DNA of 64,000 nt, taken from Micrasema longulum (lineage: Eukaryota > Arthropoda > Insecta > Trichoptera > Brachycentridae). The stretch lies in NCBI GenBank assembly GCA_022494885.1, contig JAGVSM010003675.1:186001-250000 (forward strand). The letters run 5' to 3'. Positions 21,370 to 31,822 of this stretch are shown piece after piece. A program made the position numbers and the translations under genes. The notes below the pieces were generated by a model that was given only the letters and a program-made list of their open reading frames with translations, had not been told where the DNA came from and ran no database searches. Numbering within the stretch: position 1 is the stretch's first letter; each line of letters starts with the position of its first letter.

Positions 21370-22500
21370 TATACAAAGAAAATGATTATAAAATAATGTA
21401 GAAAGACGCAATGGTATATAGTAGACTTGGTGGGAGTGGAAGCGGGAGAGAGGTGTTTATAATTAAATTTGATTCAGTGTTCGTATGAAAGAAGACAACT
21501 TGTTATCAAATAAATCAAGACAGGTATGTTTGTTGGCAGACCTAAGAATTCTGGGCATAGAGGAATGAAAACCATAGTTAGTTCTATGGTTATCAAAAAA
21601 TATTTATGTTCTACGAAGGCAAAACGATTTTCAAAATTATTGTAATACGTATATCTGTATATAAGTTATATTTTTAAGTAATAAGTGTACATTTATTTTT
21701 AGATTTATTTAGAATTAAGATTATCACACGGGTTTGGTAAACGTTTACCCATTATTTATTGTTATGCTGTTTCATATATTATAATGCTTTACTGTCGAAA
21801 TATTTTAGTATTTTAGCCTACGTACCTAAGCATACATTATATGTATAGAACTATAACGATCGTTTATTATTGAATACATATTACCTTTATCAAACTGCAT
21901 GTTGCATGTGCTATTAATGTATGCAATTCTGAAATATATTATGCATGGTCTATTGATTGCTAAAAGCTAATCAATACATTTTTATTGCATAATTGAAAAT
22001 CGGTAACAGCGCTTAATTGATTTATGATTCTAGAAATACGTAAAGCAAAAACAAAATATTTTTTTAAGGGAAGGGTAACTAAAACACTTAAATATATTTA
22101 ATGAAAAAAATATTTTAAAAATACTTTATTAATATAAAAGTATGTTTACTTAGGAATATTTCACCAATGTAGGTAAAGAGATGGAATGATTTGTAATACA
22201 CAATCACATTATTAACTTGTTTTTCAGTAAATATCAACTTTTTTCAATAATATCCGTTCACAAAAAAAAACAATAAGTACAAAGTATAATATTATAATAG
22301 ATACGACGAAGAAAACATGTTTAAAATGGCATCTCAGAAATCGAGTTTCTCGATTATGCAAATACTGATTTGAACGTCATTGTTGTTGGAATAAATAACA
22401 TTTCGTAACTCGTGACCGCAATGTACAATATGTCAATAAAACATTATCTTGTCACAAACCGCCACACCACACTAACTTGACTTATATATATTCAGGAATA
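21370..22500. other. downstream flank of the transporter; no recognised gene
   Basis: AT-rich. The minus-strand AATAAA at 22130-22125 could be the polyadenylation signal of the transporter, giving a 3' UTR of about 370 bases. A candidate exon lies at 21478-21523 (plus). Neither is certain. Confidence 0.35.
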
Positions 22501-23912
22501 TCATCGTTTGAAGAGCAGGGATATTTCTTCAATTGTCTTGTTTTTAGTTTCGGGAAGCTTGAAGTAAGTGAATACCCAGAAAACCGCGATCAAAACCGTG
22601 AACGGCACGAATGAAGCGTTCTTCAGCCCGAGTTTATTACGGGGAATATCAATCCTATTATAAAGTTCGCCAGCCAGTTGACGAGAGCGCCAAATGCCAT
22701 CGCGTTTGGTCTGGGACCTTGAGAGAACAACTCTGCCATGATCATCCAGGGAATGGATCCGGGTCCTAACCCGAAGAATGCGCAATACATGAAAGTAAAA
22801 ATAATAGAGAAAGTTCTCATAACCGCAACTGTTTCGTTGGTGTACAATGCCACTGTCATGAGAATGGAAGAAACGAACATTCCTCCTAAACCCCAAAGGT
22901 GCAAAGTTCTTCTTCCGGCTATGTCCATTATGGGCACGGTTACCAACGTCATGACGAACATAGTGCCTCCGATACCGATAGTAGCCTTCTTCGCTACTTC
23001 CGATTCCCATCCAGCGGACTCAAATAGTGAAGTGGAGTAGTAAAAAACTCCGTTTATGCCGCTGAATTGTTGAGAAAGGTGCATCATAATTCCTATAATC
23101 ATCGGAATCCTCAGAGATTTGGATTTGAATATCTCCATCAATGACACAGCGGCCTCGGATCTCTCCGAACGATCTTCAGCGTGCATTTCTTCAATATCAC
23201 TGTCAATATCTACCCTACCTCTCAACTTCATCAGAACATTACGCGCGGATTCTTCGTCTCGTTTCGTAATGAGCAGATATCTCGGTGATTCTGGACATCC
23301 TATGAGAAGCAATACTTGCAGCGCGGAGGGAATAACCGCGATCGCTAATAGCCATGGCCACCCCGAATGAGTACCCAGGATAACGTCGATTCCGAGAATC
23401 TGGCTGACGACCAAGCCGAAGGTTACCGCTAACTGATTGACAGTTCCCATAGCGCCGCGAATGTTGACAGGAGCGATTTCAGAAACAAACATTGGAACTA
23501 CGGACGTAGCGAGGCCGCAGTTAAGTCCCACTATCAGACGTCCGATCGCGAGAAGCTCGAAGGAGTTGGATACCTTAGAGATGCCCATGAACACGGACCC
23601 CAATACTCCGAGGGAAGAAGCGATGAGAAGAGCGCCTCTTCTCCCTTTCTTGCTGGCGACCCACCCCCCGCTGACACTGCCGATCATTCCTCCCACAGCG
23701 AATAGAGCCACGGCCAACGAGAACAATGTTTGGGCCGTCTGTTGACCCGTGCCGGCTCCATTCGGTCCCGGGTAGGATTGGTTGATGAAACTTTCTATCT
23801 CCGTTTGCGGCGCATTGATGACACCTGTATGGTAACCGAACTGCAGCATGCCAAGAACAGCTGTAAACAAGGCATACGCCAAGCTGCCGGTAACTTCTCC
23901 GATTCGCGCCAT
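22501..23912 (-). CDS. GLUT1-like facilitative sugar transporter (SLC2 family), intronless, one frameshift
   Basis: A plasma-membrane uniporter of the major facilitator superfamily, expected to move glucose or a similar hexose. Twelve hydrophobic segments are evident. Family signatures by residue: an N-glycosylation site in the first outer loop (N44-Q-S), GRR at 90-92, RGAMGTVNQ 152-160, PESPR 207-211, HLSQQFSGIN 278-287 (QLS-like motif of class I GLUTs with H for Q), D..GRR 330-335, GPGSIPW 383-389. The first frame stops after 429 codons. The adjacent frame continues FVPFTVLIAVFW and PETKNKTIEEI to a stop at 22501, so about 471 residues once shifted, normal for the family. The shift lies in 22626-22645, next to GGGG (22641-22644), and one missing base would explain it. 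The ATG at 23912 follows an in-frame upstream TAG and has A at -3. Lack of introns suggests a retrocopy or an intron-poor gene. Two long open frames flanking one indel fit either a sequencing error or a very recent lesion. Confidence 0.9.
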
Positions 23913-24370
23913 GTTGTCACTTTTTCGTAACTATTGTAATCGCGAGTGTCTTGTCAACAGACGTTGCGCAATTTTCGCGGCATTTCGGTGTTCATAAACA
24001 CAGATAAAGACCGGCGCGTGGGAAGAGCGAGATACGGCGCGAACACTACAAACCGGACGGGCAGCCACGAGGCGACTGACGGCCCCTCACGACTCGCTGT
24101 TGTGTTGTGAACCGGCTGCTATCAGTACGTAGTCGCTAAATATGTGTGGGCAATGTGTACAGTAGGCCAGTTAGTAAGTGCAATGCCGAATAAAGATACC
24201 AGTTCGCACAAACATGAATTAATCCACTATATAGGGTGAAATTGCCCAATCCAGACAATTTCCCATCCTTTTATTACTGACTTGGCAAAACCAAACGATC
24301 AATAATAACCTCGCGGTTACGCTCAAACCGCCTGACGCGTCGCGTGTCGCGTCACGTCACGTCACATAAA
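23913..24370 (-). promoter_or_regulatory. GC/CpG-rich 5' region of the transporter
   Basis: This stretch is far richer in CpG than the surrounding DNA. On the minus strand it holds an arthropod initiator-like TCAGTC at 24079-24074 (5' UTR about 165 bases if used), and further upstream three overlapping TGACG half-sites (GTGACGTGACGTGAC, 24365-24351), which resemble CREB/ATF binding sites. Position and composition support a promoter; the individual sites are inference. Confidence 0.4.
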
Positions 24371-24510
24371 ATAATATTGATAAAAACGAACACAAAAAAA
24401 AATATTTTTCTGGTTACTTGTAGCATATGGCACTATTGAACTTACAATAAATGTAATGATTTCTGCGTAAATAATTATAATTTTGCCCAGCGCAGCGTAG
24501 CGTTGAGAAT

Positions 24511-24656
24511 CAAGAGCCTTTATTCTGTCACAATTTCGTTTCGTAAGTCGTTCGTTTCTCATATATCCATCTCACTAAAGACATATTTCGCTCTTGTTCT
24601 CGCTCATATGATACCAATGAATTTACGAAACGAATTAGTTACAAAATAAGGCCCAA
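24511..24656. repeat. short foldback element
   Basis: GAGCCTTTATTCTGTCACAA ... TCGTTTCGTAA on the left faces TTTACGAAACGAATTAGTTA ... AAATAAGGCCC on the right, an imperfect inverted repeat of about 38 bp around roughly 70 bases. It resembles a small MITE just upstream of the transporter's promoter region. Confidence 0.5.
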
Positions 24657-24659
24657 GAA

Positions 24660-25000
24660 TGGATGGTGCGTAAAATGTACCGCTTCAAGACAAAGAAATA
24701 AAAAAAAAATCCCTTTTTATTGTATATTCGTAAATTTCTTATGTACTCTTCATACTTTATTTACCAAAATAAAAGACAGCGATAGATAGAGTTTTTGCGT
24801 GATTATTTAAGAGGTAAAATCTATTTATACCACTGCTGACTAAGAGTACTGTTGATTTCTGGCTTCTGGGTCATTATATATTTGTATTTTCGAAGTTAAC
24901 AGTTAACACTGTTGTGTTTTTAAAAAAAGCACCATGTCACTAAAGTAAATGCCAAAAAAATAATGCACTTCATAATATTGTTTTCTTGACTTTTTATTGA
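24660..25000. other. AT-rich stretch, nothing recognised
   Basis: No ORF or repeat match was seen. Confidence 0.4.
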
Positions 25001-25165
25001 CAGGTCATAAGCCCTGTAGATGCCTAGACTTCTATATTACCTTCTCTTAAATGTTCTTCATCTCTGTTGTAATATGTTAATATAACACCTCCTCAGGGAG
25101 TTGAATCCAGTCCTTGTCTACAAAAATTTGGACAAACTCAAAATATTGTTGTTAAATGTATTATA
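25001..25165. repeat. palindromic family, right end
   Basis: GACAGGTCATAAGCCCTGTA, CATCTCTGTTGTAATATGTT, CTCAGGGAGTTGAATCCAGT and GGACAAACTCAAAATATTGT give the right end of the family. It is followed directly by the retroposon end at 25175-25270. Confidence 0.7.
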
Positions 25166-25174
25166 AACTAAAAT

Positions 25175-25270
25175 ATGGAAACTTCACTGGTCCATTGGTA
25201 TTAAGTTTAATTTTGTATACTCTAAAATTATATAATTGTAGTGTGTTTCATGAATAAAAGAAGGAAAAAA
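25175..25270 (+). repeat. retroposon 3' end shared with 10595-10690
   Basis: ATGGAAACTTCACTGGTCCA ... GAATAAAAGAA, as at 10595-10690. Probably a LINE 3' UTR. Confidence 0.4.
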
Positions 25271-25474
25271 AAACACATTAGTTAACTTAAATATTAACTT
25301 CTGTTAGTTTATATTTACAACAGATGATGGGTAATTATGGTTACCCAAAAAAAATGTTATAATTAATCCTAAACTCGTGTGTGGCGTAAAAATACGATGT
25401 TTTAATTGTAACAAATTTTAAATTTTATTCCGCAAATTAAGTAAATGCTGAAACAATAAATAATATTTACATGA

Positions 25475-25860
25475 TACAACAGAGATGAAGAACATTTTAG
25501 TGAAGGTAATATAGAAGTTTAGGCATCTACAGGGCTTATGTCCTGTCATTGGCTGGTTTATGTGGCCACATTGCACACTGTGTAACGTGTAACATTCGCC
25601 ATATTTGAACATCTTTATTCCTTAAATTCTTTCATCTGTTGATGTTTTTGAAGTTAAAGAGCTAAAACCTTTATTTATGCGGGTGAGATTCATTTGATTG
25701 AATTATATTACCTACCCACTAGGCAACGCCTAAAATGTTTATTTTTCATTTTTTATACTTCTTCATGGACCAGGTTAATATTTTCAGCTTCCTAGGGAGT
25801 TGAATTAAGTTCTTTTCTCCAAAAATTTGGACAATCTCAAAATATTGTCAATAAGTAATA
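25475..25860. repeat. palindromic family, left arm plus interior and right end
   Basis: It starts ATACAACAGAGATGAAGAAC, has the core (ACAGGGCTTATGTCCTGTC; TGTAACATTCGCC), the interior with TAAAACCTTTATTTATGCGG and CACTAGGCAACGCC, and the end GGACAATCTCAAAATATTGT. The inverted right arm is missing, so this is a natural deletion derivative. Confidence 0.7.
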
Positions 25861-25864
25861 GAGC

Positions 25865-26425
25865 TTATTGAATTATTATTATTATACATACAGGTAGAGT
25901 TTTTTTACGAAAATTTCGAGTTTTTTTAATCGACGAATCTTATCAAAACTATTAAAAATAGCAAGGCATTTCATAATGCATGCATAACACTAACACATAA
26001 CACTTCAAATCCATTTGCATTGTATTTTTAAGCATTATCTGGTCTATGCAACAATCATTATCACTTTGAACTGCCAATAATTGGTCATTTTACCCTACAA
26101 ATTGTGAATTCATAATAATTTATATGCAGTCAACCACGACGCACGATATGCGCGATACACGATCCGTGACGCGTATCGGATCATCTCAAATAACAAGCTT
26201 ACTGCTGACGGTTCTATAAAATACAATACAAAACTAAAAAAACGTATGTCATACCTCAATACATTTTAATATTTAGTGTTAGCTTAGTAAGAAATTTTTT
26301 TTATTTTTTTTTTTAGAAAAAAATTATATTTGCTTTCTTTTGATTTACACAAAAATGACAACATCGGTGCCATTTTCAACGAGTTGTAATCAACGTACTA
26401 TTAGAAAATGGAAATCAAATTAGGA
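25865..26425. other. no recognised gene
   Basis: AT-rich, with a short GC-richer patch (CGATATGCGCGATACACGAT, about 26144) of unknown meaning. Confidence 0.35.
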
Positions 26426-26427
26426 TA

Positions 26428-26490
26428 GAGTGGGGATCGAACCTCGGACGTCTGATCCGCGAGTCTGCAACACTAGCCACCTAACCAAAA
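26428..26490 (-). mobile_element. tRNA-like SINE head
   Basis: The minus strand has TTAGGTGGCTAGTGTTGC (A-box-like) and CCGAGGTTCGATCCCC (B box) about 30 bases apart, with an anticodon-arm-like GCAGACTCGCGGATC. No acceptor stem closes, so a SINE head or tRNA relic is likelier than a tRNA gene. Confidence 0.45.
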
Positions 26491-26594
26491 ATCGATTTAA
26501 ATATAAATTTAAATATAGCAGTGTGAAGCGTCTTTTAGGTGATTTTTACACAAACACGGCGGTATATTAACAACGATCACGCCATTTTTGTGAG

Positions 26595-26645
26595 GATGGA
26601 CCGCCACACACGTCTATCCTGAGAATCCTGAATCCTGAATTAGTT
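26595..26645 (-). mobile_element. small LINE fragment
   Basis: GGATGGACCGCCACACACGT resembles the 3' part of the LINE at 49098-49215 (TAATGGACCGCCACATACGT). Only about 50 bp are preserved. Confidence 0.35.
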
Positions 26646-26649
26646 TAAA

Positions 26650-27200
26650 ACAGTGGGAATTTTAAATTATCAACTCAGTTTCTTAGCTCATGGGTTGAGA
26701 GTGTGGACGAGGGTTTGATGTCGATACTTTATATATTCTTTCTTTTATTTTCTATGCTCTAAGTACCACAAGCTAACTATATACTGCGTACCTGCATTAT
26801 CTTTTTTTGTATCATGGAGTTGGGACTTATATCTCAAAAAATGTGTAAAAAACTACTTATAAGGAAATTAGTAAATAAATAATTACGAATATTTCAATTA
26901 TGAGAAAACTAATATTTTTGGAAAAGGAGATATAATTTCATTTTTGCATAATAAACATGAGTGATATTTATTAATTAGTGTGCGAAATTGAATGTCTAAT
27001 ATTTTTTATCACGTGCCGTTCAGATTACAAAAATGATGGCTAACGGTAGAGAAAACATTATTGTAGGTTAATCACAATAATAACTTAATATTAAGTTAAA
27101 AGTAATGATAATATAATAACATTATTAATTATAATAAAAGGAGAGGCACTCTTCATGTAAATACTAAACATATTCTCTAATCGTCTAATCTAACAAATCC
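26650..27200. other. AT-rich stretch, nothing recognised
   Basis: No feature was seen. Confidence 0.4.
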
Positions 27201-27204
27201 AATT

Positions 27205-27750
27205 TTTTCCCTACGATGGTAAGTCAAAAACTAATGCCGCCTTTTTTTTCTCCTTTTAATTGCCAGGAAATTAAAATGCAATTGCATAGGTTGAAAACCA
27301 TACTATCGAAGATTAATTTGCCACTTTTTGATATATAATCTGTATCAATTTCCACAGTTTTGGCCCATCTTTTAACAAGAGCATATTTTCCATCGTGGTA
27401 AAAAGCACAAAATCTTGAGTTCTCTAGTTGTCGAACGATCGTCATTGCACTGTCTTTACTAAGGAAGAGAATGCGATACAATTTATCTGTAGTTATCCGA
27501 CGGTCAACACGAATGACTTCATCGACTCGCTAAATGTTGCGTGGAGTCACTGCAGTCAACGGCCTGCCTTATTTTTTTGTCTTTTTGGTATTTTTCCTCC
27601 AGCTTCGTTACAACGACAATCTCTTTATCTAACAGTGCTGACATGCACTGTTGCGTAACCGTACACATATTTCAGTCTTTCGTGAATGCGAATGAGCGTT
27701 ACATCTTCTGCATTCAAAAATCAAAACTCAGAACGCTGTTTAATACAAAT
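27205..27750 (-). pseudogene. mariner transposase relic with internal deletion
   Basis: The minus strand reads EDVTLIRIHERLKYVYGYAT (N-terminal helix-turn-helix), then after stops and frameshifts GRPLTAVTPRNI*RVDEVIR and DRRITTDKLYRIL. That is the N-terminal DNA-binding half of a mariner transposase. It runs straight into FYHDGKYALVKRWAKTVEID, the last residues of the family (catalytic domain end). The central DDD catalytic domain is missing, so this is a deletion derivative. The end after the stop (AGTTTTTGACTTACC on the minus strand, about 27216-27231) looks like the mariner terminal repeat. At least two in-frame stops are present. Confidence 0.65.
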
Positions 27751-27849
27751 ATATATGTCGATTACTTTGCAAGCAACTGCAGTGCGTCCACCTGTTGACG
27801 TAGTTGAAGTTACAACTGCAATAAAATTGTGGCAGAAGATTTGAGGAAT

Positions 27850-28738
27850 CGCGCTAAATTAAAAAAAATCCCTTGGCTAACTTTATTTAAAAAAAAATAA
27901 AATAGAATTAGTAGTCTTTGAATAACCCCCGTAATATCATCAGAACTGCTTTCTTCAAATATAATTAATAGTAAGATAAAAACAGTTTACTAAATAACTC
28001 GGGCGTTAACCAATTAAAATGCGATTCTTGTCCTTCAGTTTACGTTAGAAGAATATTTTTTTTATATTCGTGTTAAAGACTTCACGAGGTGTCTTCACAA
28101 TAATGACTTCTCCAAATTGGCAAATCACCGAATTTTATTCCTGACTTAAATAAAGATGCAGGAGTTAATATCTTACTTACAAAAAATAAAGGGTTAACAT
28201 CAAATAATATGGAAACATTTCAAATTAGGAAAGCTTTAACAAATAATGTCCCTTCAATCAATATAATCAAAAACTTTCCAGTATGGCCCACTATTATTAT
28301 ACTAATGGTCACCTTTACCTAGTAAACTTATGCTTCTCCCTTCCTCACAAAAATAAAACATATTTTTAAATTTTAAGCAGTGTACGTTCGTGATGGCCGA
28401 TACGGCATGTGTATTGTTGGCTCGTTGGTTTTATGTTTTTGTGCAACTACTACTATGGTTAAGGTGTATAGACTTGTTTACAATAGCTCTGGTGTGGTGT
28501 GAATGGTACGTATATGTATATATGTATGTTTTTGGGTGTAAATGAGTATTCAAACCGCATAAATATAATTAAAAAATAAAAGATAGAACATTGTTTAGAA
28601 ATATAGTTAGTATAGAAAAATAAAAATAAGCTGTAAAAGAGGAAAATTTGCATAAGATATTAAAAAAAAAAAATAGATTAACAAATAAATCACAAACATG
28701 TGAACAAAATACAGTTAAAATGTTTAAAGCAGCTAGGT
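27850..28738. other. no recognised gene
   Basis: AT-rich DNA. The short ORFs are compositionally biased and unrecognised. Confidence 0.4.
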
Positions 28739-28740
28739 TC

Positions 28741-29187
28741 ATAATTAATTAATTAATTAATTAATTATGGATAACTTATAAAGCGCCATTTTCGTAATAA
28801 AATACCTCAAGGGCGCTTTACATGGTGATTCTATTGTTAAGTTAATTTAATTGACGCTTTACATGGTGATTCTATTGTTAAGTTAATTTAATTGAAGCTT
28901 TTAAATTTGTAATTTAATTAAAATAATTTATTTTGTTGTCACGTGCTACGGATTTATTCAAATGATTTAGAGAACAAGTGGGTTTTAAGTTTTTTCCGAA
29001 ACATCACTTCACTTTCACAGCCTCGCACCTCTGCTGGGAGAGCATTCCATGCCATAGGGCCTGCGACCGCAAATGCGCGTTCATCAAATTTAGTGCGCTG
29101 TTTGCGTAGAGGTATAATAACTTTTCCTCTCGCCGTAGACGTAGCTGATCTAAGCGATAATATTATAAATGATAATATTAGAATATA
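28741..29187 (-). mobile_element. L2/CR1-like LINE 3' end with (ATTA)n tail
   Basis: The minus strand reads LRSATSTARGKVIIPLRKQR, FAVAGPMAWNALPAEVRG and KKLKTHLFSKSFE, then a stop at about 28954. This is the classic 'A-G-P-x-A-W-N-A-L-P' L2/CR1 terminus. The 3' UTR contains an exact 41-bp tandem duplication (28814-28895) and ends in a hairpin (GCGCC 28783-28787 with GGCGC 28812-28816) and an ATTA tail (28741-28767). A sister copy is at 58103-58690. Confidence 0.75.
28814..28895. repeat. exact 41-bp tandem duplication
   Basis: Two identical 41-bp units start at 28814 and 28855 (CGCTTTACATGGTGATTCTA...). It lies in the 3' UTR of the LINE. The absence of differences means a recent event or gene conversion. 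Confidence 0.85.
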
Positions 29188-29548
29188 TAGGGTGTTCATT
29201 AAACCCTGTCACACCCGAAACCACGATGATTACTATCAGCAAGAAGACATGTTGGCACATTAAATTTTTTTTTTAGAACGAATAAAATTAAAAAAAATAA
29301 AATATAAAAAAAGCAAATGGTTGCTTATTTCTGCAGGGGAGTAACAAGGAAGGGGGAGGGGGAGTCTGATACTGCGCCGCGCTCCTCTCACTTCTCCCTT
29401 GCAGAAGTGAGCAACCATTTGTTTTTTTAAATATTTTATTTATAAAAAAAATCCTTGTTCTAAATATTTTTTTGAATATGCTAATATGTCTTCTTGCCCA
29501 TACTGATCATCGTGGTTTCGGATGTGACAGGGTTTAAAAAACACCATG
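29188..29548. mobile_element. large foldback element
   Basis: Outer ends GGGTGTTCATTAAACCCTGT and CAGGGTTTAAAAAACACC are inverted copies. The arms continue inward with CGAAACCACGATGAT / ATCATCGTGGTTTCG, AAGAAGACAT / ATGTCTTCTT and CAAATGGTTGCTTATTTCTG / CAGAAGTGAGCAACCATTTG, about 150 bp per arm around a GC-rich centre. It abuts the 5' end of the L2/CR1-like LINE. There is no ORF. Confidence 0.75.
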
Positions 29549-29549
29549 T

Positions 29550-30198
29550 ATAAACAGAACATTAATTTCTATTTGCTATGGAACAAATACATTGATTTTT
29601 ATAATTCACAAGACTCGTGTTCTACATTTACTACACACGTACTACTGGTGAATTTGCGCTGTAATTGGTCGATGAAGGACCGCAATAGAACAGAGTATTA
29701 CATCGGGTAAATCGATCAGGCACTCGCACACCAATAAAATTGATGAGATGATAAATAATAAATTATTGAGGTTATTCTTTTAATAATAATAATGCGTTCT
29801 TTGAAAAAATATTGCAATTTATTTCAAAACATTACTTTTAGTAAATGGTTTATCCAGTTTTCTGCGTATCAGAATAACATCTGGCACTCATTAATCCGGA
29901 TAGTTGGAATTTTACCGTTTTGACATATTTTTAAACATTCAAACTTTTTACCAGGTCTTCTTGTTTACCCTTTCCCCAATATATACATTTTTTAAAGTTA
30001 CGCACCCACACACGCACCCTCACCCTCACATTCACATATACACACACATTCACATACGCACGTTCGCACACATAAACAGAAACGTCGCACACATACGATT
30101 ATGTAAACTCTCTCCTTCTATATTGTTTATTATAATATGTTCTAAAAGTAATAGTGGATTTTTTAAATTGGCTCTAGTATTGTTAACGTTATATTGCT
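29550..30198. other. no recognised gene; CA-rich simple sequence
   Basis: Holds the pogo-like end at 29884-29925 and an imperfect CA-rich tract at about 30000-30085. The 123-codon ORF across the CA tract is low-complexity. Confidence 0.4.
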
Positions 30199-30199
30199 G

Positions 30200-30457
30200 T
30201 CGGCCTCACGGTGTAGTAATCAGCGCGTATGCCTACCATGCAAGAGGTCTCGGGTTCGATTCCCGACATGGTTGACATGAAATATATGTATAAAAAAGGT
30301 GTTTTTACACTAGAATATTTTGTGATCCCTGGACTGGTGTCTAAAGCGTAAGACTGATCAGCTTACCTCCATGTAAAAAAAAATCTACACTGTGATTGGT
30401 GTACCAATGCAGTGCCCTATGCACCATTAGGTGCGAAAAGGGAATGATAATGATGAT
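30200..30457 (+). mobile_element. SINE-A, full length
   Basis: tRNA-like head TCGGCCTCACGGTGTAGTAA (A box) and CGGGTTCGATTCCCGAC (B box), then a body with GTGTTTTTACACTAGAATAT and CCTGGACTGG, then GATTGGTGTACCAATGCAGT, GCACCATTAGGTGCGAAAAG and a (TGA)n-like tail. Copies at 32909-33167 and 61879-62138 are also complete. Confidence 0.8.
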
Positions 30458-30459
30458 TG

Positions 30460-30950
30460 TTAACACTGGCAAAATACCGGTAAGGTGACACACCATTAAA
30501 ATTATTTAAAAAAAGTATTGTCAACATGGATATTAAAACTTCCTAATTCAATCAAATAAATAAACGACAAATCGCTATTATGTGCAATAACGTCACAGAA
30601 AGCGAATTATACGCATATGCGAATGTGTAACAATTTTTTTAATCAAAAACATACAAAAATTAAAATTTAAATTATCAAGTCCTACTGAACTACATAAAAT
30701 GCAGTTCGTCAGCAGGTGCTTATAGTTAGGTTCTAATATATGTACATAATCTTATCTCTTAAATTCTATAACATATTAAAACTCTTATTGGAAAAAAAAA
30801 GAAAATATGTATTCCCATGTGCATCGAAAATGTGGCAAATGTGAAAATATAATAATTTGTCCAAATAAAAAAAAAACACAAAAAAATCATTATAAAAAAC
30901 TACGTTCTAAAGGCTAGATTTTCAGCATTAGTCTTTCTCTTGAGCCTGAT
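30460..30950. other. AT-rich stretch, nothing recognised
   Basis: No feature was seen. Confidence 0.4.
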
Positions 30951-30966
30951 AGGTAAATGTAAATAA

Positions 30967-31783
30967 CTAACTAACTAACTAACTAACCATCACGCCATTT
31001 CCCCAGAGGGATAGACAGAGAGGATAGAACGCCACACCACTCTGTCTTGGCACACTTCCTTTGCTTCCTTCACATTCATACATCTTCTCATGCACGCACT
31101 TCGATTATTCCGACTTTTCACATGACCACTTTCAAGAATTTGTTGTACTTGATCATGCCATGTCTTTCTCGGCCTTCCTCGACTTCTACAACCAGACACA
31201 TTCGCATCATAAATCTTTTTAGCCGTTCTTTCATCATTCATTCGCTCCACATGACCGAACCATCGCAAAAGACCTTTCTTAATTTTGTCGATAATGCTTA
31301 ACTCAGCCTTGCATTCTGCTCTAATTTCGACATTAGGGCACCTATCATACATTGTTTTTCCGCACATTCGCCTGAGGGATCGCATTTCAACAGCATTCAG
31401 TCTACTTTCGTCCCTTTTTTTCCAACTCCATGCTTCGCTTCCATACATTAGGGTTGGTACCAGAACTCCATTATGACAGCGAAGAGGAACTGCAATCCTC
31501 GGTTACTAAGGTTTACGAAGTGTGCAAGGAGAGTGATTTGATAATGAATGTGCAAAAGTCGAACGTCATGGTCTTTGAAAGAAATGTAACTATGACTGAA
31601 TGTAAGATTGTAGTAAATGGAGATAGTTTGAAACAGGTCGAAGAATTTGTATATCTGGGTAGTATGTTACTATACTAGAGATGGAAATATGGAAGAGGAT
31701 ATTGAAAGGAGGGTTAGTGCCGGTAACAGAGTTAATGGTGCCTTGAAGTCTGTCGTAGCAAATAAGTGTCTATCGCAAGAGGC
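30967..31783 (-). mobile_element. LINE with 5' inversion (twin-priming structure)
   Basis: The 3' segment (30967-31478, minus) encodes VLVPTLMYGSEAWSWKKRDE through LLRWFGHVERMNDERTA and GCRSRGRPRKTWHDQVQ to a stop, then GATGG and a (TTAG)n tail. The next segment (about 31473-31783) is on the plus strand and encodes the upstream part of the same protein, SEEELQSSVTKVYEVC ... VVNGDSLKQVEEFVYLGSM ... ANKCLSQEA. The outer end of the inverted piece lies about four codons before the start of the 3' segment in element order. TAAATGTAAATAA flanks both sides (30954-30966, 31784-31796). Confidence 0.85.
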
Positions 31784-31822
31784 TAAATGTAAATAAGTAC
31801 TCGATATAAATAAACCATAACA

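Noticed and set aside
22738..23930. Plus-strand ORFs of 66-102 codons
   Set aside because: Antisense shadows of the transporter.
27428..27798. Plus-strand ORFs of 76-85 codons
   Set aside because: Antisense to the mariner transposase relic.
30000..30085. CA-rich microsatellite as a notable repeat
   Set aside because: Imperfect simple sequence of a common kind.
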